Source of the DNA: Syntrophus aciditrophicus SB
GTDB lineage: Bacteria; Desulfobacterota; Syntrophia; Syntrophales; Syntrophaceae
Length of the DNA stretch: 64,000 bases
Direction: 5' to 3'
Assembly: GCF_000013405.1 (NCBI RefSeq)
Contig: NC_007759.1
Location: forward strand, 745,001-809,000
Position numbers and translations under genes: made by a program. The notes under the pieces were generated by a model that worked only from the letters and a program-made list of their open reading frames with translations, made no database searches and was not told the DNA's origin. Shown here in pieces: positions 35,701 through 43,538 of the stretch; position 1 is the first letter of the stretch, and every line of letters starts with the position of its first letter.

Positions 35701-35873
35701 CGCGGCGGGTGATGGGCTGGGCCGTTATCGGCGGGATGCTGGCCGCAAGTTTCATTGCCATCTTCCTCATCCCCGTCACGTTCACCGTTGTGGAAAAGCT
35801 GTCGCACCGGGAGGAAAGGGGCGCACAAATCCAGGCTGAAGAGACTGAAAAGGAGGGGAAGGGCCATGAATAA
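32709..35873 (+). CDS. RND multidrug efflux permease (HAE1 family, AcrB/MexB type)
   Basis: 1,054 aa inner-membrane proton antiporter with 12 predicted transmembrane segments and two large periplasmic loops. The start SRFFINRPIVAMVIAI, the proton-relay Asp pair in LVLAIGLVVDDAIVVVE (TM4), FVPGITGRLYQQFA, and the TM10-11 region IGLVMLIGLAAKNAILIVEFA are typical of the hydrophobe/amphiphile efflux branch rather than heavy-metal pumps. The substrate cannot be read from sequence. It is translationally coupled on both sides: 6 nt after the adaptor stop, and overlapping the channel gene by 8 nt. Confidence 0.96.
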   Translation: MSRFFINRPIVAMVIAILMVIVGLVAMSGLPTAQFPNIVPPEMKVTGMYPGADAQTIEQSVATPIEQQMSGVDNMNYMYSLNSNDGKMSLTVNFDIKTDPSTDQILAQMRTNQANSQLPSDVISQGVTVQKSMSAPLIVFALFSPKGTYDNVFLANYCYININDQMTRVPGIASVTVFGAGQYAMRLWVRPDQLAKLGITIPEIVNAVQQQNTVNPAGQVGGEPVPPGQEFTYAVRSQGRLQNEGEFGNIVIRANRDGSLVHVKDVGRIELGAQSYNLIGRLNGRPAAIIALYQLPGTNAIEAADGAKKLMTQLKERFPADLDYVVALDTTLAVTEGIKEIVHTLFEALALVIVVVFIFLQGWRATLIPLLAVPVSLVGTFMFFPLFGFSINTLSLFGLVLAIGLVVDDAIVVVEAVEHHIEQGMPPREATLKAMEEVSGPVIAIAVILAAVFVPTAFVPGITGRLYQQFAVTIAVSVIISAFNALTLSPALAALLLRPKKKSRGALQKFFDGFNRIFGRSTDGYVSWCDHFIRKSRMSLLFLFGTVILAAFFGKHLPTSFLPDEDQGYVYAGLQLPDAASLQRTDAATKKAEEIILKTPGVKYCTSVIGYSMLSGVANTYSAFFFITLDDWAERKNPEEKYGAIKAQLTRRLGALPEAIGFAFPPPAIPGIGTSGGFTFILEDRAGKDIAFLADQTGRFLDAARKRPELAGLSTTFRPVVPQVFVGVDRDKVLKQGVNLSDVYKTLQCFMGGAFVNYFNRFGRQWQIYVQAEGQYRTKAENFGQFHVRNSNGVMVPLSAVTSIRSIAGPEFTMRYNLYRSAQINGSAAPGYSSAQAMAALEEVFEQTMPREMGYDYLGMSYQEKKAQEGVSPAVIFGFSLLCVFLILAAQYESWSLPFSVLLGTPIAVMGAFGALWVLRFENNVYAQIGLVMLIGLAAKNAILIVEFAKMEYEKGKPVVEAALTGARLRLRPILMTSFAFILGCVPLAMASGAGALSRRVMGWAVIGGMLAASFIAIFLIPVTFTVVEKLSHREERGAQIQAEETEKEGKGHE

Positions 35874-37305
35874 ATCGATCTTCGCCATCCTGATTGTCCT
35901 TGTTCTGGCTGGCTGTGCCGTCGGTCCTGACTACAGGCGTCCGGTGATAGAAAGTCCTCCGGCCTGGCGCATCGATGAAGTTGAGGCACAGGAAACAGCC
36001 AATATGGCATGGTGGGATCAGCTCAACGATCCGGTCATGAACTCACTGATCGATGAGGCCCTGAAGCAGAACCTGGATCTGAAGATCGCCACCGCCCGGA
36101 TCGACGAGTACATCGGCAGGTACTGGATGGGACGCTCCGGCCTGTTCCCGCAAATCGGGGTGACCGCTGAAGCAGGGCGTAGCCGTTCCTCCGAGGAGGG
36201 AGCGGCCCCGATGTCGCCGCAGGTGGAAAATCCGGCGGATTTTTACCAGGGCTTCTTCAGCGGCAGTTGGGAGATCGATCTCTGGGGTAAATTGAGAAGG
36301 GCCACCGAAGCATCGCGGGCCGATCTGCTGGCCACGCAAGAGGCACGGCAGGCGGTCATCCTGTCGCTGGTCAGCGCCGTGGCGAACGGTTACATCACTT
36401 TGCGCGATTTCGATAAACAGAGAGAAATCGCCGTAAATACCGCTAAGACAAGAGAGGAATCCTACAAGCTATTCAAACAGCGTTTTGAAGGCGGGGTCAT
36501 TTCGGAACTCGAACTCAACCAGGTCAAGTCCGAGTATGAACAGGCCCTGGCCACGATACCGCAGATAGAGAAACAGATTGTCTTTCAGGAAAACGCCCTG
36601 AGCCGTTTGCTGGGAAGGAATCCCGGACCCATCGCCCGGGGAAAGCACATAGACGAACTGGTCCTTCCCGCCGTCCCCATGGGCCTTCCCTCGGATCTGC
36701 TGGCTAATCGCCCGGACATCCGCCAGGCGGAGCAGGTGCTGGTCGCGGCCAATGCCCGGATCGGAGTGGCAAGGGCGCAGTACTTTCCGGCACTTTCTCT
36801 TACCGGCCTGTTCGGCCAGGCGAGCGCGGATCTCTCGAATCTGTTCACCGGATCAGCACGGGTGTGGAGCTGGGGCGGAAGCGTAGCTGCTCCGATCTTC
36901 ACGGGAGGAGCCATCAGAGGGCAGGTCAAGGCTGCCGAGGCCGTGCGGCAGCAGGCCCTGTTCGGCTACCAGAGAGCCATTCAGACGGCCTTCCGGGAGG
37001 TCGAGGATGCCCTCGTCGATCAGCGGCGAACCCGAGAACAGCTTGAGGCTCAGCAGCGGCAGGTCGATTCCCTGCGTGATTACACCCGCTTTGCCCGGCT
37101 GCGCTATGAAAACGGCTACACCAGCTACATAGAGGTCCTCGATGCGGAGAGGAGTCTCTTCTCCGCGGAGCTTACCTACGTCCAGACCCAGGGGACCCTC
37201 TTTGGAGCGCTTGTAAATCTCTATAAAGCCATGGGCGGAGGATGGGTTGTCGAGGCGGATAAGCTGACGGTATCTTCATCGAAAAAAGAAGGTTCATCCG
37301 GTTAA
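35866..37305 (+). CDS. RND outer-membrane channel lipoprotein (NodT/OprM family), C-terminus altered by ISL3 insertion
   Basis: 479 aa from the ATG at 35866 (AGGAGGGGAAGGG upstream, overlapping the pump gene). The lipobox LAGC lies at residues 14-17, followed by AVGPDYRRPVI. Two repeated outer-membrane efflux domains are present (WWDQLNDPVMNSLIDEAL; LPSDLLANRPDIRQAEQVL), as in TolC/OprM trimers. The final codons GSSG and the stop TAA belong to the left end of the ISL3 element. Removing the element and one 8-bp duplication restores ...SSKKEQ-stop. The change affects only a hydrophilic tail, so the channel is probably still functional. Confidence 0.94.
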   Translation: MNKSIFAILIVLVLAGCAVGPDYRRPVIESPPAWRIDEVEAQETANMAWWDQLNDPVMNSLIDEALKQNLDLKIATARIDEYIGRYWMGRSGLFPQIGVTAEAGRSRSSEEGAAPMSPQVENPADFYQGFFSGSWEIDLWGKLRRATEASRADLLATQEARQAVILSLVSAVANGYITLRDFDKQREIAVNTAKTREESYKLFKQRFEGGVISELELNQVKSEYEQALATIPQIEKQIVFQENALSRLLGRNPGPIARGKHIDELVLPAVPMGLPSDLLANRPDIRQAEQVLVAANARIGVARAQYFPALSLTGLFGQASADLSNLFTGSARVWSWGGSVAAPIFTGGAIRGQVKAAEAVRQQALFGYQRAIQTAFREVEDALVDQRRTREQLEAQQRQVDSLRDYTRFARLRYENGYTSYIEVLDAERSLFSAELTYVQTQGTLFGALVNLYKAMGGGWVVEADKLTVSSSKKEGSSG

Positions 37306-38604
37306 TGAGTACCTTGGTATTGCATAAAATCACATGGACATGGCAAGAGCCCTGTTGTTTGAGACCAATCGAACAACAAAAGGAGGCTCCAGACCATGTC
37401 CACATCGGTTCTTTATCATGCTTTCAATCTGAAGGGTATTACTTATAGAGCAACACGCTTCACGGGTGACGTCATCGAATATTTTGCAGATGTGAAAGAA
37501 GAATACATTCGCTGTCCAAAGTGCGGGCAGCGTAAATTTACCTTTAAAGGACAGAAAACACGGAGTTTTCATCTGGGACCTATGGGGCGTAAGAGGTGTT
37601 TCCTTGTACTTTCCCTTCATCGAATAAAATGCAACACTTGCGACACCCTTTGGTGGCCCGATCTGCCTTTTATGGTGGGGAAGCATAGATTTGCCCGATC
37701 CTTTGCTCTGATTGTTCTGGATCTGCTTCGATTCGGCACGATTCGCTGGGTTGCCGATTACCTCGGCGTGGGTTGGGATATGATCAAAGAGATTCATAAG
37801 TTGAAATTGCAGCGCCTCTATCGGAACATTCCTCTTCATAAAGTTCGGTATATCGGTATCGATGAATTCAGCATCCGGAAAGGCCATGAGTACATGACCA
37901 CGGTGATGGATCTCTCCGAAGGACGAATCCTTTACGCCACTGAGGGAAAGGGCAAGGAGGGGATTTTACCCTTCCTGAAAAAACTTGCACGCAAGGGGAA
38001 AAAACTGCGAGCGGTTGCAATGGACATGGGAATTTCCTTCTTCTCCGCCGTCCGGGAAGCCCTTCCCAATATCGATGTCGTCTTCGACCGTTACCATATT
38101 ATGGCTCTGATGAATCAAGGCATCGAAAACTTGCGCAGAAATCATCAGAAAGAACTTGATGATACCGGGAAGCAAACCCTCAAGGGAAACCGCTTCCTCC
38201 TTTTGCGAAATTATGATTCCCTGAAGCCGGACCATAAGGAACGTCTCGATGCCCTGATGCAGGCCAATCAGCCTCTATTCGTCATGCATTCCATGAAAGA
38301 GCAACTCAGACTCTTCTGGGAAATACCGGAGTACGCCCAGGCTGTTACCTTCCTTGACACCTGGTGTAAGGACGCCATGCTGTCCGGAATCAAAGAACTC
38401 GTCAAAGTAGCCAAAACGCTCTCCGGATACAGGACTGCGATACTCAATTATTTCAAACATCACATTACAAATGCCGCCCTTGAGGGCACAAACAACAAGA
38501 TTAAAACTTTAAAAAGGCAGGCCTATGGATTCCGGGATATGGAATACTTCAAACTCCGCCTCTATCACCTGCATACTCAGAGGTACTCATTAACCGGATG
38601 AACC
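37291..38604 (+). mobile_element. ISL3-family insertion sequence with perfect 24-bp ends and 8-bp target duplication
   Basis: 1,314 bp. The left end 37291-37314 (begins GGTTCATCCGGTTAATGAGT) and the right end 38581-38604 are perfect inverted repeats of 24 bp. AAAAAGAA occurs directly on both sides (37283-37290 and 38605-38612), the 8-bp duplication typical of ISL3. A single intact transposase gene fills the element; its stop codon lies in the right repeat. Identical ends and duplication indicate a recent insertion. Confidence 0.96.
37396..38601 (+). CDS. ISL3-family transposase
   Basis: 401 aa. The N-terminal zinc-finger-like region has two C-x-x-C pairs (IRCPKCGQRKF; KCNTCDTLWWPD), followed by a helix-turn-helix (IRWVADYLGVGWDMIKEI). 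The DDE domain has Asp in YIGIDEFSIRKGHEY, Asp in DVVFDRYHIMALMNQ and Glu in NAALEGTNNKIKTLKRQAYGF. Length is normal for ISL3 and no lesion is seen. AAAAGGAGG is placed 9 nt before the ATG. Confidence 0.95.
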   Translation: MSTSVLYHAFNLKGITYRATRFTGDVIEYFADVKEEYIRCPKCGQRKFTFKGQKTRSFHLGPMGRKRCFLVLSLHRIKCNTCDTLWWPDLPFMVGKHRFARSFALIVLDLLRFGTIRWVADYLGVGWDMIKEIHKLKLQRLYRNIPLHKVRYIGIDEFSIRKGHEYMTTVMDLSEGRILYATEGKGKEGILPFLKKLARKGKKLRAVAMDMGISFFSAVREALPNIDVVFDRYHIMALMNQGIENLRRNHQKELDDTGKQTLKGNRFLLLRNYDSLKPDHKERLDALMQANQPLFVMHSMKEQLRLFWEIPEYAQAVTFLDTWCKDAMLSGIKELVKVAKTLSGYRTAILNYFKHHITNAALEGTNNKIKTLKRQAYGFRDMEYFKLRLYHLHTQRYSLTG

Positions 38605-38741
38605 AAAAAGAACAATAACATTGTTTACAGGTCAATTCTGCATCGCCGTTTCCGTGCATGGCTCGAGGGCCTGTACAGAGTGCAGGGGAATGAACATTGA
38701 ATTGAGATCCTGCCCTATTTGAACGCAAAAAGGAGAATTCA

Positions 38742-39065
38742 ATGAATCTCACCATCGAAGTGAGGGCCAAACCGGAAAAGTTTCAGGAGCTTTATCAGAC
38801 CTTACAGGCGCTCCTTCCCACAATGCGCAGGGAAAATGGATGTCTTGAGTCCCGCATCTACCGGGATGTGGAGGATGGCGAGGTTTTTTCCCTTGCGATG
38901 CACTGGGACGACGTGGAGAAATTTGAAAACTACATGCGCTCGATCAGCGGTAGCGCGCTTCTCGGAGCTGTCGACCTGCTGAGCAAAGCAGTGAGGGTCA
39001 GGATGGGCGGCGATAATCCCTGGGGTGGAATCGAAGTCCTGAAGCGGATGAGGAAGGGAGTCTGA
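38742..39065 (+). CDS. Antibiotic biosynthesis monooxygenase (ABM)-domain protein
   Basis: 107 aa starting MNLTIEVRAKPEKFQELYQ after AAAGGAG. The dimeric ferredoxin-like ABM fold is suggested by the pattern of an early beta strand, ARxKPxKxxEL helix, ENGCLESRIYRDVEDG and LAMHWDDVEKFENYM. Such proteins include small monooxygenases, quinol-modifying and stress enzymes, and many of unknown function; catalytic residues cannot be assigned here. It follows the ISL3 element by 137 bp and lies 178 bp before the AI-2E-type permease. Confidence 0.75.
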   Translation: MNLTIEVRAKPEKFQELYQTLQALLPTMRRENGCLESRIYRDVEDGEVFSLAMHWDDVEKFENYMRSISGSALLGAVDLLSKAVRVRMGGDNPWGGIEVLKRMRKGV

Positions 39066-39243
39066 GCCGGAACGAGGAATGACCATCCGGCAGATCTCTC
39101 TGATAATTGATGCTGAAGTTGTCGACAAAGGGCGGGGACCATTTCACTGATGTGACCGAATGGTGGAAGCGTAAGAGTAAAAGTCGAAGAAATCCGGCTT
39201 CAGAAACCAAGACTCAGAGATTGGAAATAAAAGAGGAGGCATC

Positions 39244-40335
39244 ATGTCGATGCAGAAATCCCCGGCCCCGGACCTGACCAGGATCATACTGCAGATTCTA
39301 TGGATCGGAATCCTGATTGCTTCAAGCCTCTGGATACTGAGGCCTTTCCTTCCGTCTCTTATCTGGTCCGTCATGATCGTTGTGGCCACCTGGCCATTCA
39401 TGCTGAAGATGGAAACCTGTCTGTGGCGGAAGCGGGGCCTTGCTGTCGCGGCAATGATGATCGCCATGCTGACCCTGTTCGTCGTACCTTTTTCGCTGGC
39501 CATTGTCGCCATCATCGATAATGCGGACAGAATCGCCGCCTGGGTGACATCCTTCCAGGGGCAGGCTCTGCCGGCACTTCCTGACTGGTTGTCTGGAGTT
39601 CCTGTTGTGGGATCAAAGTTAAACACTGCCTGGGAAGGTGTCAGGACCGGGCCGGAAGGAATAGCGGCACGCCTTGTCCCTTATGCGGGAAAGCTTCTGA
39701 GCTGGTTTCTCTCCCAGGCCGGAAGCGTGGGGATCATCGCGCTGGAATTTCTCCTCACGGTGATCATCGCCGCGATCTTATACGTCAATGGCGAGACGGC
39801 CTCCAAGGGCGTTTTTCAATTCGCACGTCGGCTCGGAGGGCATCGTGGAGAGGATGTCGCCATGCTGGCTGCAAAAACCGTACGGGGGGTTGCTCTTGGT
39901 GTGGTCGGTACGGCCCTGGTGCAGTCACTCCTCGGCGGCATCGGTCTGTCCGTCGCTGGAGTGCCGGCCGCTACGGTGCTGACCGGAGTGATGTTCATGC
40001 TCTGCATCGCCCAGCTGGGGCCGGGGCTTGTCCTTTTTCCCGCAGTGATCTGGCTTTACTGGAGCGGTCAGACGACCTGGGGAACGATGTTGCTCGTATG
40101 GACGATATTTGCCTGCACCATTGACAATCTCCTGCGCCCGATCCTCATCAAAAAAGGCGCCGATCTGCCGATGCTCCTGATCTTTGCCGGTGTCATCGGG
40201 GGACTTGCCTCCTTTGGCATCGTCGGGCTTTTTATTGGTCCGGTCGTGCTCTCTGTGACCCTCAGACTGCTGGGAGTATGGGTAGCAGACACAGAAGTGA
40301 GTCCAAGCCGGGAAGATGCAGGAGCCGGCCCTTGA
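39244..40335 (+). CDS. AI-2E family transporter (YdiK/PerM-like permease)
   Basis: 363 aa with about eight hydrophobic segments: two near the N-terminus (ILWIGILIASSLWILRPF), a pair after a basic loop, and a cluster in the C-terminal half (LLIFAGVIGGLASFGIVGLFIGPVV), which carries the family signature GLASFGIVGLFIGPV. A large periplasmic/cytosolic domain lies between residues about 90 and 165. The family was named for autoinducer-2 export (TqsA), but members also export other small solutes or ions, so the substrate is open. AAGAGGAGG precedes the ATG. Confidence 0.88.
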   Translation: MSMQKSPAPDLTRIILQILWIGILIASSLWILRPFLPSLIWSVMIVVATWPFMLKMETCLWRKRGLAVAAMMIAMLTLFVVPFSLAIVAIIDNADRIAAWVTSFQGQALPALPDWLSGVPVVGSKLNTAWEGVRTGPEGIAARLVPYAGKLLSWFLSQAGSVGIIALEFLLTVIIAAILYVNGETASKGVFQFARRLGGHRGEDVAMLAAKTVRGVALGVVGTALVQSLLGGIGLSVAGVPAATVLTGVMFMLCIAQLGPGLVLFPAVIWLYWSGQTTWGTMLLVWTIFACTIDNLLRPILIKKGADLPMLLIFAGVIGGLASFGIVGLFIGPVVLSVTLRLLGVWVADTEVSPSREDAGAGP

Positions 40336-40579
40336 GTTTTCCGTGTTTTATCTGCCATGAACGCTTATTTTCTCTTGAGTTTATAAAAATTTTTCCATAC
40401 ACGTATCACCTGATATGATGCAGGTGTCCGTTTGATGCCATGATCCTGATGCTGGATGTGTCGGGGGTTGAATATTCCCTGGTGAAGAAGCAAAAATCCG
40501 GATTCCCGATGAAAAAATGCCTGTAATGGCGGTTGCAATGTTGAGGATTTTATAATGGCTGTCTTTTTAAGGAGGAAAT

Positions 40580-40852
40580 ATGGAGGTTTTTTATTCGACC
40601 AGCTTTTCGGTTCCCATGGTTCAACTCTCTCTTCTTCTGCTGTTGAGCACTCTGGCCCTGCTTTTCAGCCGGATTAAACTGGCGCTGCTCATCAATTACT
40701 GCTTTACCCTGTACTGGGGGTATATCCTCAACATGGATGTCATTCAGGACGCCGGGCAGGGAATCACCGATACCTTCACCTACATGTATTTCGGCTTCGG
40801 CCTCATCATCCTCATGCTTGCTCTGGTCGGTTTTATCGTCCAGCGTGATTGA
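40580..40852 (+). CDS. Small membrane protein, unknown
   Basis: 90 aa, preceded by AAGGAGG. Two or three hydrophobic helices are visible: residues 12-28 (VQLSLLLLLSTLALLFS), a weaker segment at 30-45, and 68-87 (YFGFGLIILMLALVGFIV). It is rich in aromatic residues. I do not recognise a family. It precedes the HAD gene by 60 nt on the same strand and may be co-transcribed. The 244 bp to its left hold no other gene. Confidence 0.65.
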   Translation: MEVFYSTSFSVPMVQLSLLLLLSTLALLFSRIKLALLINYCFTLYWGYILNMDVIQDAGQGITDTFTYMYFGFGLIILMLALVGFIVQRD

Positions 40853-40912
40853 TGCCTGATGGGATGCAGCGAATTTCCGGCAGGTGGATGAATAAATGGT
40901 TTGGGGACTGAT

Positions 40913-41575
40913 ATGACGCAGGCGCTTCCAGGCGGCAAACATATTGATGTGGTCCTCTTCGATTTCGGCGGTGTCCTTGCTGAAGAGGGATGGAAACAGG
41001 GTTTCCGGGTCATCGCCGAAGCGAATGGACTCGATGGCGATGAGTTGATTCAGGCGGCCACGGATACCGTTTATGCCACGGGTTACATCCTCGGGACAGG
41101 GTCGGAAGGCAGCTTCTGGAACGCCCTGAGGGAAAAGACCGGCATCCGGGGGGAGGACGCATGCCTGATGCAGGAAATCGTTTCCCGGTTTCTCCCGAGA
41201 GCCTGGATGTTCGAGCTGGTAAAAAGATTGAGGAAAGAAGGGCTGACAGTCGGTATCCTCAGCGATCAGACGGACATCCTGGACAAATTGAATGAACGGT
41301 TTGATTTCTTCCCGCTGTTCGATCATGTCTTCAACAGCTATCACGTCGGAAAGGGAAAGAGGGACATTTCACTGTTCGATGACATCGCCCTGGTCCTGAG
41401 AACGAAGCCGGACAGGATTCTATTCATCGATGACGACTCTGGGCATGTGGAAAGGGCAAGACGGAAAGGCTGGAAGGCCGTTCAATATGTGGATCGTGAG
41501 ACTTTCCTTGCGGACATGGAGCGCGTCCTGCCGGTCCGTGATCTCACAGGGAACGTCAGAAACAGAGCGACCTGA
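40913..41575 (+). CDS. HAD-superfamily hydrolase
   Basis: 220 aa from the ATG at 40913 (a TTG at 40901 is also in frame). HAD motif I is VVLFDFGGVL, with Gly at the +2 position as in the YihX-like phosphatase group; motif II is VGILSDQT; motif III the Lys in VGKGKRD; motif IV ILFIDDDSGHVERARRKG. The alpha-helical cap (residues 30-95) is of the C1 type. The substrate is unknown; phosphatase activity on a sugar phosphate or nucleotide would be typical. It lies 60 nt after the small membrane protein gene. Confidence 0.88.
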   Translation: MTQALPGGKHIDVVLFDFGGVLAEEGWKQGFRVIAEANGLDGDELIQAATDTVYATGYILGTGSEGSFWNALREKTGIRGEDACLMQEIVSRFLPRAWMFELVKRLRKEGLTVGILSDQTDILDKLNERFDFFPLFDHVFNSYHVGKGKRDISLFDDIALVLRTKPDRILFIDDDSGHVERARRKGWKAVQYVDRETFLADMERVLPVRDLTGNVRNRAT

Positions 41576-41597
41576 AGGGAAAAGGGTTTTGACGACG

Positions 41598-41728
41598 GCC
41601 CCTGCCGGCGGTTCGGGGACGGTCCGGCCGCTCCTCTGAGGGATATCATAACCGGCAGGGGCATCGACCAGGTCCTTCCATATCCTTGTAATCCCGCCCT
41701 TTACGAGCCTTGCGTTAGCGACGCAAGG
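41598..41728. repeat. Two inverted repeats between the HAD gene and a small - strand gene
   Basis: GCCCCTGCCGG (41598-41608) pairs with CCGGCAGGGGC (41652-41662) around a 43-nt loop. Further right CCTTGCGT and ACGCAAGG (41708-41728) form a perfect 8-bp stem with a 5-nt loop. They fill the convergent intergenic space and could end one or both transcripts, but neither has a T-run. Confidence 0.45.
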
Positions 41729-41818
41729 AGATCCATTACCGGATGAATCCCGGAAATGTTCCCTGCCTCCGGGATGCCTGAATCAATATCCGTTCCCTCG
41801 CCAACAATCATGTCCTCT

Positions 41819-42058
41819 TCAGTAGCGGATGAACCATTCATCCAGGTGACCTGCATACATGAGAATGAAAACCCTGTCCTCACCGGTTTTGACCCTGAAG
41901 TAATCGATAACCGGCCTTTGTGAGTCACTCCCTCCTTCATACCAGCGATCGAGAATTTCCGATACGTTCCAGCGCCGTCCCTGGAACGTAAAGGAAACGG
42001 GATACTCGTTGATCTTGTAGCCGCTGTGGCACTCAACCTGGATTCGTTCGTATTCCAT
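41819..42058 (-). CDS. Small conserved-looking cytoplasmic protein, unknown
   Basis: 79 aa starting MEYERIQVECHSGYKINEYP at the ATG at 42058, with AGGAAAG 4 nt upstream; the frame is open further upstream but without a ribosome site. It is compact and rich in aromatic and charged residues (FTFQGRRWNVSEILDRWYEGG; LDEWFIRY at the end). The pattern of a strand-rich domain with a GRRW motif is seen in small proteins of unknown function. No membrane segment or metal motif is visible. Confidence 0.6.
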   Translation of the reverse strand: MEYERIQVECHSGYKINEYPVSFTFQGRRWNVSEILDRWYEGGSDSQRPVIDYFRVKTGEDRVFILMYAGHLDEWFIRY

Positions 42059-42116
42059 ATCTTTCCTTTTACACCATCGACGATATCCGCCCCGGTACTT
42101 TGCCGGCGGATAGATT

Positions 42117-42132
42117 GTATCCAACTGGATAC
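42117..42132. promoter_or_regulatory. Operator-sized palindrome between divergent small genes
   Basis: GTATCCAACTGGATAC is a perfect 6-bp inverted repeat with a 4-nt centre, in the 253 bp between the divergent 79-aa gene (-) and the 97-aa exported-protein gene (+). It is suitably placed for a shared regulator; no other evidence. Confidence 0.3.
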
Positions 42133-42311
42133 CCGGGATGACTATTTCCTATGCACTTTTTTCATCACGAACCGGGATAACAGGAATTTCAATACACTTG
42201 ACCTTTCGAAATTGTGAATGAATTCCTGCTGTTTGGATTGACTGAAGATATTCTGGCATGGGAAATGCCCTGTGGCAAGTTAAAATCAAAAATTTATTGG
42301 AGGTCATGTTT

Positions 42312-42605
42312 ATGAAAAAAACAGCAGCGATGTTGATCACGATATTTCTCGTGGCGGGATTGACGACTGCCGCTTCCGCATGCGGTCCGGGTAAACAGGG
42401 ACGTGGATGTCACGACTTTCGCCGGGCATATGTGCGCGGCTGGCATGACGGTCACCATGGGTATGATCGCTGGCGGCACGTTCATGCGCGGCGTCATGTT
42501 CAACCCGCGCCTTATCCCGGCGCCGGGGCTGTGGTCGCTCTTCCCGCTGTTCCGGTGGCGGGTGTCAGCGTTTTCTTTCCTGGTATCAGTGTCAGCATTC
42601 ATTAA
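42312..42605 (+). CDS. Small exported His/Arg-rich protein, unknown
   Basis: 97 aa from the ATG at 42312 (GGAGGTC 8 nt upstream; an ATG at 42306 is too close to it). The signal peptide KKTAAMLITIFLVAGLTTAASA is followed by a cysteine and a His/Arg/Tyr-rich region (GWHDGHHGYDRWRHVHARRH), then a hydrophobic Val/Pro/Ala tail ending in VFFPGISVSIH. The composition suggests metal binding or an envelope role, but there is no recognised domain. It is followed 104 nt later by another aromatic-rich exported protein on the same strand. Confidence 0.6.
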   Translation: MKKTAAMLITIFLVAGLTTAASACGPGKQGRGCHDFRRAYVRGWHDGHHGYDRWRHVHARRHVQPAPYPGAGAVVALPAVPVAGVSVFFPGISVSIH

Positions 42606-42709
42606 TAGGGCCTGTTTTTCTGATGAAGGGACAGGGCAGGAAAGCGTAAGGTTCAACTAATCAGAATCAATGAAGAAAATTAAAAATGAGAAATCAAGGA
42701 GGCAGTAAA

Positions 42710-43255
42710 ATGAAAAAAACGCTTTTTGGAGTTCTGTTCTGCGCATTGGCGCTGATTGCTCCGATGTCCGCGATGGCAAGAGTGGATGTTCATGTGAGTA
42801 TCCCGCTTCCTCCGCCGATCGTTTTTACCGCGCCGCCGGCGGCTGTGGTGATTCCTGAGACCTATATCTACGCCTTTCCTGATGTCCGGGAGGAGATTTT
42901 CTTCTGCGACGGCTGGTGGTGGCGTCAGTGGGACGGGCGCTGGTATCGGTCACGGAACCATAACTCCGGCTGGGCTCACTATCATCGGGCTCCCGCCTTT
43001 TATTCAAAAGTTCCGGCAGGCTGGAGAAATGACTACAGGAACAACCATTGGAAGGGGCATTATTGGAAACACCAGCGTGTGTCTTCTGATCAGCTTAAAG
43101 ATAACTGGAAACACTGGGAACGGAATAAGTATTGGGAGAAGCGTCACAACTGGGGTGTGAAGAAAGCACAGGTCCCGCCTCAGCACCGGCGTTCTCAGGA
43201 GCTCCGGCACCAGGGAAATCATGGAGGGGGGAACGAGAGGGCTGATAGGCGGTAA
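42710..43255 (+). CDS. Exported Trp/Tyr/His-rich protein, unknown
   Basis: 181 aa from the ATG at 42710 (CAAGGAGG 8 nt upstream). A signal peptide (KKTLFGVLFCALALIAPMSAMA) leads into a hydrophobic strand-rich part (DVHVSIPLPPPIVFTAPP), then DVREEIFFCDGWWWRQWDGRWYRS and a long basic, Trp/His/Arg-rich tail without hydrophobic segments. Similar 'YY/WW-H' exported proteins are common in Geobacter/Syntrophus-type genomes and are unassigned. It shares the exported, aromatic-rich character with the preceding gene, so the two may form a small envelope unit. Confidence 0.65.
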   Translation: MKKTLFGVLFCALALIAPMSAMARVDVHVSIPLPPPIVFTAPPAAVVIPETYIYAFPDVREEIFFCDGWWWRQWDGRWYRSRNHNSGWAHYHRAPAFYSKVPAGWRNDYRNNHWKGHYWKHQRVSSDQLKDNWKHWERNKYWEKRHNWGVKKAQVPPQHRRSQELRHQGNHGGGNERADRR

Positions 43256-43315
43256 TTCATTAAAAAAGTCTCTCCACTTCAACTCACGTGCTGAGAAACC
43301 CTGGATGGAATCTGC

Positions 43316-43432
43316 CGGCGCCCGGATGAGCCGGCGGCGGGGAGACTGGTGAACCTCAGCACAGCCACGCAGGCGGAGCTTGAGAGCCTGCCGGGTTGCC
43401 GGTCACCGAAACAGGGCTACAAACAGCAGTAA
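43316..43432 (+). pseudogene. ComEA-like helix-hairpin-helix fragment
   Basis: One frame reads RLVNLSTATQAELESLPGC before ending at TAA 43430. This matches the first half of the ComEA DNA-binding repeat (VNLNTA..EEL..LPGIG), then degenerates to CRSPKQGYKQQ. No start codon with a ribosome site and no second hairpin are present. It is most likely the remnant of a competence-type or HhH protein. Confidence 0.5.
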
Positions 43433-43538
43433 ATATACAGGTTGCCTTCAACGAGAGAAGGGGAGATCATGGGATTGTTCGTCGATCTGGCCGGGAAGCT
43501 GACTTAGACGAATTTCATACCATAGATCGTAAAGAAAG

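Noticed and set aside
42312-43255. Idea that the two small exported proteins form a toxin/antitoxin or bacteriocin pair
   Set aside because: Both carry Sec-type signals and neither has an antitoxin-like DNA-binding motif or a leader-cleavage motif.
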